DNA from: an uncultured bacterium
Lineage (GTDB): Bacteria; Verrucomicrobiota; Kiritimatiellia; CAIKKV01; CAIJXV01
Assembly: GCA_903824675.1 (NCBI GenBank)
Contig: CAIJXV010000086.1
Location: 1 to 64,000, forward strand
Reading direction: 5' to 3'
Length of the DNA: 64,000 nt
Position 1 is the stretch's first letter; the number at the start of each line of letters is the position of its first letter. This document shows, one piece after another, positions 17,850 through 27,760 of this stretch. A program made the translations under genes and the position numbers. The notes beneath the pieces were generated by a model, which did no database searches, was not told where the DNA came from, and worked only from the letters and a program-made list of their open reading frames with translations.

Positions 17850-19166
17850 ATGCAAATTACCAAAAAGAAACATCGAGCCACTCTTTTGCCGGTTGAGGTT
17901 GTGACGCTGGCGAATGGGGTTCGCTTGGTGATGGCGCCCTTGCCACATGTCGAAAGTGTGTCCCTGGGCATTTGGGCGGGGGTGGGGGGACGGTATGAAG
18001 CGCCGGCTCAATCCGGAATCAGCCACTTCATCGAGCACCTGCTGTTTAAAGGAACCCGTCATTTCTCCTGCCGCGCGATTTCCCAGGCCATCGAAGGCCG
18101 GGGTGGCTATCTGAATGCGTTCACGCAGGAAGAAAACACCTGTTATTACGCCCGTGTCGCTGCCGGACAAATGGGGCGGGCTTTTGACGTGCTGGCAGAC
18201 ATGGTTCGCCGGCCGACCCTATCGGTCGCCGATATCAATCGCGAGCGGACGGTCGTCGTCGAAGAAATCCAGATGTACCGGGATCAACCGGCTCAGTGGG
18301 TTGAGGATTTACTGGGCGCGTTGATGTGGGTTGATCATCCGTTGGGTCGTCCTATTGTAGGAACGCCCGAAACATTGCAAGGTTTTAATCGGCGGACGAT
18401 TGCTGCTTTTCATCAGTCCGCCTATTCGGCGCGCAATATGGTGTTGTCGATCAGCGGAGCGATTGATCGCGAATCGATCCTCCGCCGGTCCATTGCGGAA
18501 TTCGAACCGCATCGCCCCGCCCCGGTTCCCCGCTTTCCGCGCGTGACCGACCGGGTGAGTCAGCGGCCGATCGATATCCGCTCGCGCGACATTGAACAAG
18601 TCCATTTAGCGCTTGGAATTCGGGTGGACTTCGGCCGGTCGGACCGTCGCAGGTTCCTGTTTAAACTGTTGAATGTCATTCTGGGCGAGAACATGAGCTC
18701 CCGCTTGTTTGTCACCCTGCGCGAGCGGGAAGGGTTGGCCTATGAAATCCATTCCAGCTGTCAATTGATGGACGAGACCGGATCACTGGATATTTGCGCC
18801 GGATTGGATCAAAAACGCACATTACGCGCCGTCCAGTTGATTTTGCGGGAAATGCACAGTTTGCGGATTGACCGCGTGGGGGCCCGTGAATTTCGCAGGG
18901 CCCAAGAGTATACCGTGGGACAGATACGGCTGGGATTGGAAAGCACCTCTGCGCGTATGTTATGGGCTGGTGAAAGCCTGTTGAATCTAGGTCGGGTGAT
19001 ATCGCCGGAAGAAGTGGTCGACGGGATTGAAAACGCAACGGCGGAGGAACTACGGGCGTTGGCTGAAGAATTGTTCAATCCTCACCGGTTAAGCCTGGCA
19101 TTAGTAGTTCCTGAAAAGATGCCGGCTGATCATCAGACCTACTTGGACGCGATAGCCAGACTCTAG
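17850..19166 (+). CDS. M16 family zinc metallopeptidase (processing-peptidase-like)
   Basis: 438 residues, one full M16 unit with an active N-terminal and a structural C-terminal half. The inverted zinc motif is HFIEH at residues 59-63 within SGISHFIEHLLFKGT, and the downstream conserved Glu lies in TVVVEEIQMYRD. The C-terminal half has REREGLAYEIHSS, a usual M16B feature. No signal peptide was found, so it is probably cytoplasmic. Bacterial M16B proteins of this kind resemble the mitochondrial processing peptidase beta subunit; their substrates are mostly unknown. It lies 54 nt after cca on the same strand. No clear ribosome site precedes the ATG. Confidence 0.85.
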   Translation: MQITKKKHRATLLPVEVVTLANGVRLVMAPLPHVESVSLGIWAGVGGRYEAPAQSGISHFIEHLLFKGTRHFSCRAISQAIEGRGGYLNAFTQEENTCYYARVAAGQMGRAFDVLADMVRRPTLSVADINRERTVVVEEIQMYRDQPAQWVEDLLGALMWVDHPLGRPIVGTPETLQGFNRRTIAAFHQSAYSARNMVLSISGAIDRESILRRSIAEFEPHRPAPVPRFPRVTDRVSQRPIDIRSRDIEQVHLALGIRVDFGRSDRRRFLFKLLNVILGENMSSRLFVTLREREGLAYEIHSSCQLMDETGSLDICAGLDQKRTLRAVQLILREMHSLRIDRVGAREFRRAQEYTVGQIRLGLESTSARMLWAGESLLNLGRVISPEEVVDGIENATAEELRALAEELFNPHRLSLALVVPEKMPADHQTYLDAIARL

Positions 19167-19201
19167 GCGGTGACGTTCCCATAGCCGCTTGAGAGCCTAG
19201 A
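19162..19201. terminator. Inverted repeat between two convergent genes
   Basis: TCTAGGC (19162-19168, overlapping the M16 stop) pairs with GCCTAGA (19195-19201), and GCGG with CCGC inside. It lies where M16 (plus) and the P-type ATPase (minus) converge, so it may end both transcripts. There is no strong T-run on the plus side. Confidence 0.45.
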
Positions 19202-19217
19202 TTCCCGGTTCCGGTGT

Positions 19218-21476
19218 CTATATTTTTAATCGCTTCAACCGCAGGGCATTGGCAACTACTGAAACAGAACTGAAACTCATTGCCGCCGCTGCAAGCATCG
19301 GACTCAGCAAGATCCCGAAAAAGGGATACAAAATCCCTGCGGCCACGGGGATGCCGATAATATTGTAGATAAAGGCAAAAAAAAGGTTTTGACGGATATT
19401 GCGCATCACGCCCCGTCCAAGGGATCGCGCCTTGACGATTCCTCGCAAGTCGCCCCTCAGCAGGGTCACTCCTGCGCATTCGAGTGCCACATCGGCGCCG
19501 GTCCCCATGGCGATCCCTACGTCTGCCGCTGCCAGAGCCGGGGCATCGTTGATCCCGTCGCCCGCCATGGCTACCACGTGGCCGTTCTTTTGTAAATATT
19601 CCACGCGATCTCGTTTGCCGCCCGGCATTACTCCAGCTTCGACCGATTCGATTCCCAGTTCAGCGGCCACCCGGCGGGCTGTCGATTCGGCATCGCCGGT
19701 CACCATCTGAATCGCCAGACCGGCTTGGTGCAGAGCGACAACGGCTTCACGGGCGTTGGCTTTGATTCGATCGGAAACCGCCAGAATTCCAATGGGTTTT
19801 CCTTCGCGGGCCACCCAGATGGTCGTGTGCCCTTTGTCTTGAAGACGTTGCGCTTGAGCATCCCAATCGACGAGACCGACCACGCCTGCCATAGAGAGAA
19901 AATCCCGTCGTCCGGCCTGGATTCGCATCCCGTCGACCCATCCGTCCACACCCCCGCCTGGCGTTGACCGGAAGTTAGTGACAGCGGGTAAAGGGATCCC
20001 TTGAACTTGAGCGGCTCGGACTAATGCGGCGGCCAGTGGATGTTCGCTATGTTGCTCGACTGCGGCCGCCAGACGGAGCATTGCGGCAGGGTCCTCCCCT
20101 GCTGCAGGAAGGATATCCGCCAAGTCGGGGCGACCTTCAGTTAAGGTGCCGGTTTTGTCGACGATTACGGTATCTATTCGGTCCAATGTTTGGATCACTT
20201 CGGCATTCTTGATGAGCACTCCTGCTTGCGCCCCGCGTCCGATGCCAACCATGATCGACATGGGAGTCGCCAGACCCAAGGCGCAAGGACAGGCGATGAT
20301 CAGAACTGCCACGGCATTGATCAGGGCATGAATCAAACGGGGTTCTGGTCCCAGCCACGCCCAGACCATAAAGGTAACCAGTGCCGCGAGACCTACCGCA
20401 GGGACAAACCAGGCCGCGACCCGGTCGACCAGGCGTTGGATGGGAGCATGACTGCGCTGGGCCTCGCTCACCATTCGGATGATTTGCGCCAACACGGTAT
20501 CCCCTCCCACCCGGGTGGCCTTCATCAGGATTGTGCCATTTTGGTTCAGCGTCGCGCCGGTCACGGTCTCGCCGGTGTGTTTGTCAACCGGTGTTGATTC
20601 GCCGGTAAGCAAAGACTCGTCTACCGCGCTATTCCCTTCCAAAATGATTCCATCGACGGGGATCTTTTCGCCCGGTCTAACCCGAAGGAGGTCGCCTCCG
20701 ATGACGGCATCGAGAGGGATCATGAGTTCCTGGTCATTTCGTAGGACCCGGGCCTGGCGTGGAGAAAGTTGGAGCAACTCCCGTACGGCGGTTCGAGTCC
20801 GACGCCGGGCCTGGGTTTCCAATACCTGACCGAGGAGGACGAGTGTCAAGATGACCGCGGCGGCTTCGAAATAAAGGGGGACGCTCCCGTCGTGTTGGAG
20901 CGAGTGGGGGAAGAGGGGGGAAAAGAACAGGGCACAGAGACTGAAAAGGTAGGCGGCGCCCGTGCCCAAAAAAATGAGAGTGAACATATTCAAGTGCCCC
21001 GTCACCAAGGAAACCGCACCGCGCCGGAGAAATGGGAAACCCGCCCATAGGACAACCGGTGTGGCGAGGGCGAATTCGATCCAGCGGGATATCTCTCCCG
21101 GAAACATACGACCGACAGAGTTTCCGGGAATCATGCTCCCCATCGAGAGGATGAAAAGCGGAAGAGCAAGAATAGCCGCGACAATCAGACGACGGATCAG
21201 GTCCCTTAATTCTGATTCATCCTCCTCTGTTCCCGCGTCCATCGGTTCCAGATCCATCCCGCAAACAGGGCAGGCTTCGGGTTTCGCACGGATGATCTCC
21301 GGGTGCATGGGGCAGGTAAACTGGCAACCCCTCTTCGCAGGATGTCTTGCCGCAGCAGGCTGAAGGAATTGAAGGCGACAATGTTCTGAACAGAAAAGAA
21401 TAAGTTCACCATTCCTTTCGACCCGGTGGGGGGAATCCTCCTTAACCGTCATGTGGCAGATCGGATCTATGGACAT
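19218..21476 (-). CDS. Copper-type heavy-metal P1B ATPase with N-terminal YHS and metal-binding domains
   Basis: 752 residues. The N-terminus is a YHS-like domain ([14 protein letters not shown]), followed by a short heavy-metal-binding domain ([18 protein letters not shown]), in place of the usual HMA ferredoxin-like domain. Membrane helices then flank the TGES actuator motif ([10 protein letters not shown]), the transport motif [12 protein letters not shown], the phosphorylation site [10 protein letters not shown] and the hinge [10 protein letters not shown]. The CPC motif is that of Cu(I)/Ag(I) exporters, so efflux of copper or silver across the inner membrane is likely. The start 21476 has GGAG 7 nt upstream. 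It is a single gene; no CueR or CsoR regulator lies beside it. Confidence 0.88.
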   Translation of the reverse strand: MSIDPICHMTVKEDSPHRVERNGELILFCSEHCRLQFLQPAAARHPAKRGCQFTCPMHPEIIRAKPEACPVCGMDLEPMDAGTEEDESELRDLIRRLIVAAILALPLFILSMGSMIPGNSVGRMFPGEISRWIEFALATPVVLWAGFPFLRRGAVSLVTGHLNMFTLIFLGTGAAYLFSLCALFFSPLFPHSLQHDGSVPLYFEAAAVILTLVLLGQVLETQARRRTRTAVRELLQLSPRQARVLRNDQELMIPLDAVIGGDLLRVRPGEKIPVDGIILEGNSAVDESLLTGESTPVDKHTGETVTGATLNQNGTILMKATRVGGDTVLAQIIRMVSEAQRSHAPIQRLVDRVAAWFVPAVGLAALVTFMVWAWLGPEPRLIHALINAVAVLIIACPCALGLATPMSIMVGIGRGAQAGVLIKNAEVIQTLDRIDTVIVDKTGTLTEGRPDLADILPAAGEDPAAMLRLAAAVEQHSEHPLAAALVRAAQVQGIPLPAVTNFRSTPGGGVDGWVDGMRIQAGRRDFLSMAGVVGLVDWDAQAQRLQDKGHTTIWVAREGKPIGILAVSDRIKANAREAVVALHQAGLAIQMVTGDAESTARRVAAELGIESVEAGVMPGGKRDRVEYLQKNGHVVAMAGDGINDAPALAAADVGIAMGTGADVALECAGVTLLRGDLRGIVKARSLGRGVMRNIRQNLFFAFIYNIIGIPVAAGILYPFFGILLSPMLAAAAMSFSSVSVVANALRLKRLKI

Positions 21477-21738
21477 GCTCGGGCTCCGTTTTTTGAATCA
21501 TCCTCTGCGGTACGGGGCGATAGTATCGCAAACCTTGCGGAGTGCGACAAAATTCATGCGCAAAGACTGCGGAGGGTGCGTGACTGTTTTTTGATTAGGC
21601 ATCGGGTTGAGGGTGTTTTCGTTACCACGGATTAGAATGCAATTTCTTCCGAGCGATAACACAAGCCTTTTGGGGCATCAGATCAAATAAAATAGTCATA
21701 CACCCCTTTCTGCGCTACCTCAGGACAAATACCGGGTA
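21477..21738. other. Intergenic region between divergent ATPase and ettA
   Basis: About 260 bases with no credible gene. It should contain the minus-strand ATPase promoter; I could not single one out, nor a clear CueR-type operator. The ettA promoter lies just to the right. Confidence 0.4.
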
Positions 21739-21766
21739 TTGACTCTGGGCATTCGCCGGGTATGCT
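21739..21766 (+). promoter_or_regulatory. Sigma70-type promoter of ettA
   Basis: TTGACT (21739-21744) and TATGCT (21761-21766) are separated by 16 nt, upstream of the AGGGAGG ribosome site of ettA. The in-frame ATG at 21762 lies inside the -10 box, which supports the downstream start at 21795. Confidence 0.65.
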
Positions 21767-21794
21767 GTGGACTTCATTTCAGGGAGGATTACGT

Positions 21795-23471
21795 ATGGCT
21801 GGTGAATATGTGTTTAATTTGCAACGAGTGACCAAGATGTACGACAAGGTCGCCGTGCTCGAGGATATTACGCTGGCGTTTTTTGCAGGCGCCAAAATCG
21901 GGGTCATTGGGTCCAACGGGTCAGGGAAATCAACTTTGTTGAAGATTATGGCTGGGCTTGATAAGGATATTCTCGGCGAGGCTCGCGTTGAACGCAATGT
22001 GCGCGTGGGATATTTGTCTCAAGAACCCCAATTAACGCAGGGCAAGACCGTAACCGAAATCGTGGAAGAGGGGGTGGCTCCCGTTCGCGGCTTGATCAAT
22101 CGCTATGACGAAATCTGTGATCAGCTCGGTCAGAATTTGCCTGCGGCAGAAACCGACCGCCTAAATGATGAAATGGGCCGGTTACAAGAACTGATCGATT
22201 CCCAGGATTTATGGGAATTAGATCACCACGTCGAAGTGGCGATGGAAGCCTTGCGCTTGCCGTCGGGCGATACCTGCGTGGATACCCTGTCCGGCGGAGA
22301 AAAACGCCGGGTCGCTCTCTGTCGTTTGCTGATTTCCAACCCCGATGTCCTGTTGCTCGATGAACCGACCAATCATCTGGATGCCGAATCGGTGGCCTGG
22401 ATCGAGACTTATCTGAAAAAATTCCAAGGAACCGTCGTGGTGGTGACCCATGATCGCTATTTTTTGAATAATATTACGGAATGGATCCTGGAGTTGGACG
22501 GCGGACGCGCCTATCCCTACAAGGGGAATTACGCCGCTTGGCTTGAACAGAAACAAGCTTTGATGGCTCGTGAGCAAAAACAATCCCAGGCCCGTCGCAA
22601 AGTCTTGGAACAGGAACTGGCCTGGGTCCGCCTTAATCCTGCCGGACGGCGGAGCCGAAATAAAGCGCGATTGAGCCGTTATGAAGAGTTGGCGGGCCAA
22701 CAGGTTGATACTCGCGAAGATTCCATCGAAATTCAGATCCCCCCAGGTCCGCGGCTGGGCGATTTGGTCGTTCGCGCCGAAAAATTGACCAAGTTTTTCG
22801 GGGATCGATTGATCATGGATGAGGTCGAATTTGATCTGCCGCGAGGGGGGATTGTTGGGGTCATCGGCGCCAATGGAGCAGGCAAGACCACGCTGTTTCG
22901 AATGATCCTCGGGTTGGAACCTGCTTCGGGTGGAAAACTGACCGTCGGACCGACAGTGAAAATTGCCTATGTGGACCAGACGCGTGACGCCCTGGATCCA
23001 GAGAAAACCGTATTTGAAGAAATCACCGGGGGACAGGAATCAGTCCAACTTGGCGGGCGGACAATGAACAGTCGCGCCTATTGCAGTCGTTTTAATTTGC
23101 GAGGGGGGGACCAGCAAAAAAAGGTGGGCCAAATCTCGGGGGGAGAACGCAATCGCGTCCATCTGGCGAAATTATTGCGGAGCGGAGGCAATCTGTTGTT
23201 ATTGGACGAACCGACCAACGATCTGGATGTGACCACCCTGCGATCTCTGGAAGACGGGTTGGCCGGCTTTGGCGGATGTGCCGTGGTGATTTCACATGAT
23301 CGCTGGTTTTTAGATCGGGTGGCGACCCATATTTTGGCGTTTGAGGGGGATAGCAAGGTGACTTGGTTTGAGGGGAATTACGAGGCCTATCATGAACAAC
23401 GTCGAAAATTGTTGGGCGATGCGGCAGATACCCCTCATCGAATCCGATTCCGTCCCATCAGCCATACTTAA
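21795..23471 (+). CDS. ettA: Energy-dependent translational throttle protein EttA (ABC-F)
   Basis: 558 residues, close to the usual 555. There are two ABC domains without membrane segments: the first has GSNGSGKST and [11 protein letters not shown], the second GANGAGKTT and [11 protein letters not shown], with Walker [12 protein letters not shown] and [11 protein letters not shown]. The linker between them ([18 protein letters not shown]) forms the tRNA-interaction arm. EttA binds the ribosomal E site and gates entry into elongation according to ATP/ADP level. The start is ATG 21795, 7 nt after AGGGAGG, with a promoter at 21739-21766. The next gene on this strand is the receiver-domain protein. 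Confidence 0.93.
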   Translation: MAGEYVFNLQRVTKMYDKVAVLEDITLAFFAGAKIGVIGSNGSGKSTLLKIMAGLDKDILGEARVERNVRVGYLSQEPQLTQGKTVTEIVEEGVAPVRGLINRYDEICDQLGQNLPAAETDRLNDEMGRLQELIDSQDLWELDHHVEVAMEALRLPSGDTCVDTLSGGEKRRVALCRLLISNPDVLLLDEPTNHLDAESVAWIETYLKKFQGTVVVVTHDRYFLNNITEWILELDGGRAYPYKGNYAAWLEQKQALMAREQKQSQARRKVLEQELAWVRLNPAGRRSRNKARLSRYEELAGQQVDTREDSIEIQIPPGPRLGDLVVRAEKLTKFFGDRLIMDEVEFDLPRGGIVGVIGANGAGKTTLFRMILGLEPASGGKLTVGPTVKIAYVDQTRDALDPEKTVFEEITGGQESVQLGGRTMNSRAYCSRFNLRGGDQQKKVGQISGGERNRVHLAKLLRSGGNLLLLDEPTNDLDVTTLRSLEDGLAGFGGCAVVISHDRWFLDRVATHILAFEGDSKVTWFEGNYEAYHEQRRKLLGDAADTPHRIRFRPISHT

Positions 23472-23495
23472 TGGGGTGCTTTAAATTGGAGATTG

Positions 23496-23520
23496 ATCCT
23501 GCCTTAAAATATGGCAGGAT
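23496..23520 (+). terminator. Hairpin between ettA and the receiver-domain gene
   Basis: ATCCTGCC (23496-23503) and GGCAGGAT (23513-23520) form a perfect 8-bp stem with a 9-nt AT-rich loop. No U-tract follows, so it may be a weak terminator, an attenuator or a protein-binding site ahead of the downstream gene. Confidence 0.4.
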
Positions 23521-23546
23521 ATAGACAATCTCTAAGGAGTACGTCT

Positions 23547-24344
23547 ATGCCAACTCTCTCTCACAAGAGTATTTTGTTTATTGACGATGACCCCGCCATT
23601 TTGCAAACCGTCGGCGACCGCCTTCAATTCGAAGGGTTTGCCGTTACAAAGGCGACCAGCGGTGAAGGGGCTTTAGCCGCTCTGAATAAAATGTCTCCCG
23701 ACCTGATTATTCTCGATATCAGCATGCCCGGCATGGGGGGGATCAAGTTCTTGCGGGATATTTCAGATCCCCACGGACGACCGCATCATCCGGTTCTGGT
23801 ATTTACGGCTCGGTCCAATATGGAGGAATATTTCAGTACAATCAATATGGACGGATTTGTCTCCAAATCAGATGATCCAGACAAATTGTTATTCGAAATT
23901 AAGCGGATCATCCATTCGGCGCATGTCACGATTTCCCACGCAAACCGGTCTGATATCCCTCCGACTTTGCCTCGCCGCATCATCCTGGTCGGAACTGACG
24001 ATCCGGTTTTTCATCAATCCATTTCTCATCTTTTGAAAGATGCCGGGTTCGAGGTGGTGGTGATGGAAACAGGGCCTAAAGTGGTTGAGGTCGCCCTGAC
24101 GATCCATCCGGAAGTCGTTTTGCTGAAACTCATTTTTCCGGGGATGAATGGGGGTGCCGTCGCTTCAATGTTGGCCGACATTCTAAATCATAATCTGATG
24201 CCGGTGGTGTTATTTGATGATTCCGGCCTCGAAGATCATGAACGGCTCTTCCGCGGCGTTTGGCGCTTTGTGCCGTCCGGTGTTCCGGCAACATTGGCTG
24301 CGGTTGTTCAGGAAGCCGCCCGATTACACGTTAAGCTCCCCTGA
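23547..24344 (+). CDS. Tandem receiver-domain protein without output domain
   Basis: 265 residues from ATG 23547, with AAGGAG 7 nt upstream (an earlier in-frame start runs through the hairpin). Receiver 1 (about 5-125) is complete: acidic pocket FIDDDPAIL, phospho-acceptor Asp in LIILDISMPGMGG, Thr in VFTARS and Lys in FVSKSDD. Receiver 2 (about 140-258) keeps the fold and the FPGMNGG turn, but the acceptor Asp is a Lys (VVLLKLIFPGMNGG), so it should not be phosphorylated. There is no DNA-binding or enzymatic domain, and no histidine kinase nearby. It probably works as a phosphate-relay or protein-interaction module. Confidence 0.8.
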   Translation: MPTLSHKSILFIDDDPAILQTVGDRLQFEGFAVTKATSGEGALAALNKMSPDLIILDISMPGMGGIKFLRDISDPHGRPHHPVLVFTARSNMEEYFSTINMDGFVSKSDDPDKLLFEIKRIIHSAHVTISHANRSDIPPTLPRRIILVGTDDPVFHQSISHLLKDAGFEVVVMETGPKVVEVALTIHPEVVLLKLIFPGMNGGAVASMLADILNHNLMPVVLFDDSGLEDHERLFRGVWRFVPSGVPATLAAVVQEAARLHVKLP

Positions 24345-24380
24345 TGGTTTTACTTGCTTGCCACTAAGGGTGGGGCATGG

Positions 24381-24388
24381 TACATAAT
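24381..24388 (+). promoter_or_regulatory. Possible -10 region ahead of the 18-gene block
   Basis: TACATAAT lies about 50 nt upstream of the first gene of the block. A TTGCCA at 24358-24363 is a poorly spaced (19 nt) -35 candidate. Weak evidence, given because this is the only gap in front of a long gene block. Confidence 0.3.
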
Positions 24389-24439
24389 AGCCCTTCAATT
24401 TCCCATATCAAATGCATGGGAATCAATGGAGGAGTAGGT

Positions 24440-25465
24440 ATGTCCAGTTTGCCCAAAACGATCCGGTCGGTTGAAGAACTTGATGAACTTCTCAGTCGGC
24501 CCAACCCCCATCTCGTCGAAACCTTGAAGCATCTTTCCGGGGACATCATGATCCTCGGTGCCGGGGGGAAAGTCGGCCCCACGCTGGCCCTGATGGCCAA
24601 GCGGGCGGTGGATGCCGCCGGTGTCAAAAAACGCGTGATTGCGGTCGATGTCCAGCCATTGGAAGCGCTTGCGCAAAAGGGCGTAGAAACCATTGCTTGC
24701 AACATGCTCGATCTGGATGCCATCGCGAAATTGCCCAATGTCGAAAACATTGTCTATATGGTCGGCCGTAAATTCGGGTCGACCGGCAGTGAATCCATGA
24801 CCTGGGCCATCAACGTGATTGTCCCCTACCATGTGGCACGGACCTTTACCTCCTCCCGCATCTCGGCCTTTTCCACCGGGTGTGTTTATCCCGTGGTAGA
24901 TATCAAGACCGGTGGGGCAACGGAGATCATGTCTGCGGATCCAGTGGGTGAATACGCCCAGTCCTGTCTGGGACGGGAACGCATGTTTGATTATTTTTCT
25001 GAGAATAAAGGCGAACGGGTGGCCCATGTCCGTCTCAATTACGCCATCGAATTGCGTTATGGCGTCATTCATGATATTGCCGCCAAGATTTGGAGCGGCG
25101 AGCCGGTGGATGTGACCACGGGATATGCCAATGGCATCTGGCAGGGTGACGCCTGCAACCAGGCGTTGATGGCGCTGGAATATGCGTCTTCCCCTGCGAC
25201 TATTCTGAATGTTACGGGGCCGGAAATCTTTGCCATCCGGGAAGTCGCGCTGACGCTCGGGCGCCTGATGGGGAAAGAGGTTAAGTTCTCCGGCCAGGAA
25301 AATGGCATGGGGTATCTCAATAACGCCCGCAAGGCGAACGCCCTTTTCGGCAACCCCACCGTTCCCTTGGGCCGTGTCATCGAGTGGGTCGCCCACTGGG
25401 TTAAGTCCGGCGGGGCAAGCTTGGGCAAAGCCACCCATTTCGAAACCCAGAACGGCAAATATTGA
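24440..25465 (+). CDS. NAD-dependent epimerase/dehydratase (extended SDR)
   Basis: 341 residues. The Rossmann fold begins with DIMILGAGGKVGPTLA (a Gly-rich loop of GxGGxxG form), then an acidic VDVQ that should bind the NAD ribose. An extended-SDR C-terminal domain follows with NVTGPEIFAIREVA. The classical YxxxK pair is not obvious, so the chemistry may differ from UDP-sugar epimerases. The start is ATG 24440 with GGAGGAG 5 nt upstream; an ATG at 24377 would add 21 unconserved residues. It is the first gene of a long plus-strand block and is followed by three Gfo/Idh/MocA oxidoreductases and other enzymes, so a sugar or polyol substrate is likely. The pathway is unknown. Confidence 0.75.
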   Translation: MSSLPKTIRSVEELDELLSRPNPHLVETLKHLSGDIMILGAGGKVGPTLALMAKRAVDAAGVKKRVIAVDVQPLEALAQKGVETIACNMLDLDAIAKLPNVENIVYMVGRKFGSTGSESMTWAINVIVPYHVARTFTSSRISAFSTGCVYPVVDIKTGGATEIMSADPVGEYAQSCLGRERMFDYFSENKGERVAHVRLNYAIELRYGVIHDIAAKIWSGEPVDVTTGYANGIWQGDACNQALMALEYASSPATILNVTGPEIFAIREVALTLGRLMGKEVKFSGQENGMGYLNNARKANALFGNPTVPLGRVIEWVAHWVKSGGASLGKATHFETQNGKY

Positions 25466-25496
25466 TCCGTCCGGGAGTTTTCGAGAGGGAGTCGCC

Positions 25497-26672
25497 ATGC
25501 GGAAAATTCGTGTTGGAATAGTCGGGGCCGGTATGGCCGGACGGTTCCACCTTCAATGCCTGCGTCGAGTCTATGGGGCCGAAGTGGAGGTCACGGCCGT
25601 GACCTCCCTCCGGGCTGAAAGTCGTGATGCTTTCGGTCGGGAACATGGCATTCCCGTTTATCCCGATCTCTCGTCGATGGTTCCGCATGTGGATCTGCTG
25701 GATATTTGTTCCCCTCCGTATGCCCATGAACAGGGTATTCTGCTGGCCGCCGAAGCGGGCAAAGCGATTATTTGCGAAAAACCGCTCACGGGCTATTTCG
25801 GGGATGGCCGGGAGACTTTTCGGGGAAATACGGCATCCAAAGAACGCATGTTGGAAGAGGTCTTGATCCGCTTGCGACGAATTGCTTCAGCGGTCCGTTC
25901 GAGTGGTGTTTTTTTTGGATATGCCGAAAACTTTATCTATGCACCATCGATTCAAAAGGAACGCGAGATTGTTGAAAAGTCGGGGGCCCAGATATTGAGG
26001 ATGCTCGGGGAAGAATCCCACAATGGATCGGCTTCTCCCGTGTATGGGATATGGAAATTCGCAGGAGGTGGCTCACTGATCGGGAAGGGCTGTCATCCCC
26101 TTAGTGCGTTGTTCTATTTAAAACGCATGGAAGGTTCTGCCCGTTGGGGGAAACCGATCCGACCCACCCGGGTCAGTGCCCGCACCCATGAATTAACTCG
26201 TCTCCCGGCTTATCAGGATCGGAAGCTGATCCGAACCGATTATCTCGATATCGAGGATTACGGCTGGATCCATGTTGAATTTGAGGATGGCACCATCGGA
26301 GATATCGTCACCGGCGAAGTGGTTTTAGGCGGCATATACGACTATGTTGAGGTTTTTGCCAATAACCACCGCACCCGTTGTCAGATCAGTCCGACCGGGC
26401 TGGTGGATACCTATAATCCCCGGGGCGAACAATTCAAGGATGTCTACCTGATCGAAAAAGCCAGTACCCAGGAAGGTTGGGCGCAGGCGGCGCCGGATGA
26501 AAACTTCACCATGGGCTATCAGGCTGAAGTTCAAGACTTTATGAGTAGTATAGCACAAGGACGAAAACCCCAGGCTGATTTGGATCTGGCCTTGGACACC
26601 ACGGCGGCTATTTACGCCGCCTATGTGTCACAAGAGCGGCGGGGTGCGGAAGTGGCAGTTCCCTTGATTTAA
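25497..26672 (+). CDS. Gfo/Idh/MocA family oxidoreductase 1
   Basis: 391 residues. The N-terminal NAD(P)-binding loop is VGIVGAGMAGRFHLQCL, the EKP motif is CEKPLTG, and the C-terminal alpha/beta substrate domain contains the GKGCHPLSA stretch, whose His is a catalytic candidate. The start is ATG 25497 after GAGAGGGAG; the open frame extends upstream but overlaps the previous gene. Such enzymes oxidise or reduce sugars, inositols and sugar acids. It is longer than the two other family members in this block and only distantly like them, so the three probably act on different intermediates. Confidence 0.85.
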   Translation: MRKIRVGIVGAGMAGRFHLQCLRRVYGAEVEVTAVTSLRAESRDAFGREHGIPVYPDLSSMVPHVDLLDICSPPYAHEQGILLAAEAGKAIICEKPLTGYFGDGRETFRGNTASKERMLEEVLIRLRRIASAVRSSGVFFGYAENFIYAPSIQKEREIVEKSGAQILRMLGEESHNGSASPVYGIWKFAGGGSLIGKGCHPLSALFYLKRMEGSARWGKPIRPTRVSARTHELTRLPAYQDRKLIRTDYLDIEDYGWIHVEFEDGTIGDIVTGEVVLGGIYDYVEVFANNHRTRCQISPTGLVDTYNPRGEQFKDVYLIEKASTQEGWAQAAPDENFTMGYQAEVQDFMSSIAQGRKPQADLDLALDTTAAIYAAYVSQERRGAEVAVPLI

Positions 26673-26692
26673 CCCTAAGGAGAGACACGGTT

Positions 26693-27760
26693 ATGGCGGA
26701 TCAGGTTTTAAAAGTTGCGATTATCGGGCTCGGTCATCTACACCCTCGCTCCTATATGCCACTGTTCAATATGGTTCCCCAGACGAAAGTCGTGGCTGTG
26801 ATGGAACCCGATACCTCGTTGCGAGAACCCTTTGCCAAAGAGTTCGGTCTTGCGGCATATTCCGATTTGGATGTATTGCTGAATCGGGAGGCTCCCCAGA
26901 TTGCCGCGATCTTTATGCCGCATGTCGATTGTCCCTCCGCTGCCGTCCGGTGCGCCGATAAAGGGGTAAACGTCATGGTTGAAAAACCCGTCGCGGCCAG
27001 TGCCGATGGAGCTCAATCCATCGTGACTGCCGTGCGAAAGAACAAATTAAAAATGACGACCGGTTATTGCTGGCGTCTACATCCCGTCGCCCGCGAAATC
27101 AAACGATTGATCGATGGCGGAGTGATCGGAGAGGTCATTGGCGGAGAAGGCCGGTGCGCAGCGGGACGCTTGACCCGCTATATCGATGGTCAATCCCCCT
27201 GGATGCTGGAAAAAGCCAAGTCCGGCGGTGGCCCCATCTATAATCTCGGAGTGCATTGGATCGATCTCTTTCGCTGGATGCTCAGTGATGAGGTGGCGGA
27301 AGTGTCCGGACGAAACGTCAAGGTCAATACCCGATACGATATCGAGGACAATTCGTTTGCCCACTTGCGCTTCAATAAAGGTGCATTGATGGCTTTGGAT
27401 ATCAGTTACACTGTTCCCGACTGCTTTCCTTATGGCCGGGATCTTTACATCGGAATCCGTGGTACCCGGGGGGTTATATCCTGGGCGCCAGCTTACGAAG
27501 GGCAAAAAGATATCCTGCACGTTTGCAGTGACGATCCAGCCCTGTCCGGCTCTCCCCGGCGGAATCAGGAATTCGAACTGGAAACCGTCAAAGGCTACTC
27601 CGGTTACATGGGGCGGGAATACGTTACGGCGTTTGCTAATTCGATCTTGTCCGGCGGAGAACCGCCGATCACTGGAGAAGACGGAGTGGCGGCCTTGCGT
27701 GTCGTCGAGGCGATTTACCAGGCAGGGGCAGAAAAACGATGGGTGGAGGTCAAACGATGA
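26693..27760 (+). CDS. Gfo/Idh/MocA family oxidoreductase 2
   Basis: 355 residues, the usual family length. The NAD(P) loop is VAIIGLGHLHPRSY, with the EKP motif in MVEKPVAAS. The substrate domain carries GGGPIYNLGVHWIDLF, whose Asn-x-x-x-His-x-x-Asp pattern is the usual catalytic Asp-His signature. AAGGAG precedes the ATG. Its stop overlaps the start of the D-2-hydroxyacid dehydrogenase gene (ATGA), which argues for linked function. The substrate is unknown. Confidence 0.87.
   Translation: MADQVLKVAIIGLGHLHPRSYMPLFNMVPQTKVVAVMEPDTSLREPFAKEFGLAAYSDLDVLLNREAPQIAAIFMPHVDCPSAAVRCADKGVNVMVEKPVAASADGAQSIVTAVRKNKLKMTTGYCWRLHPVAREIKRLIDGGVIGEVIGGEGRCAAGRLTRYIDGQSPWMLEKAKSGGGPIYNLGVHWIDLFRWMLSDEVAEVSGRNVKVNTRYDIEDNSFAHLRFNKGALMALDISYTVPDCFPYGRDLYIGIRGTRGVISWAPAYEGQKDILHVCSDDPALSGSPRRNQEFELETVKGYSGYMGREYVTAFANSILSGGEPPITGEDGVAALRVVEAIYQAGAEKRWVEVKR

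Noticed and set aside
24395-25498. 367-codon minus-strand ORF
   Set aside because: It is the antisense of the SDR gene; its length is explained by codon bias of the real gene, and it has no family features.
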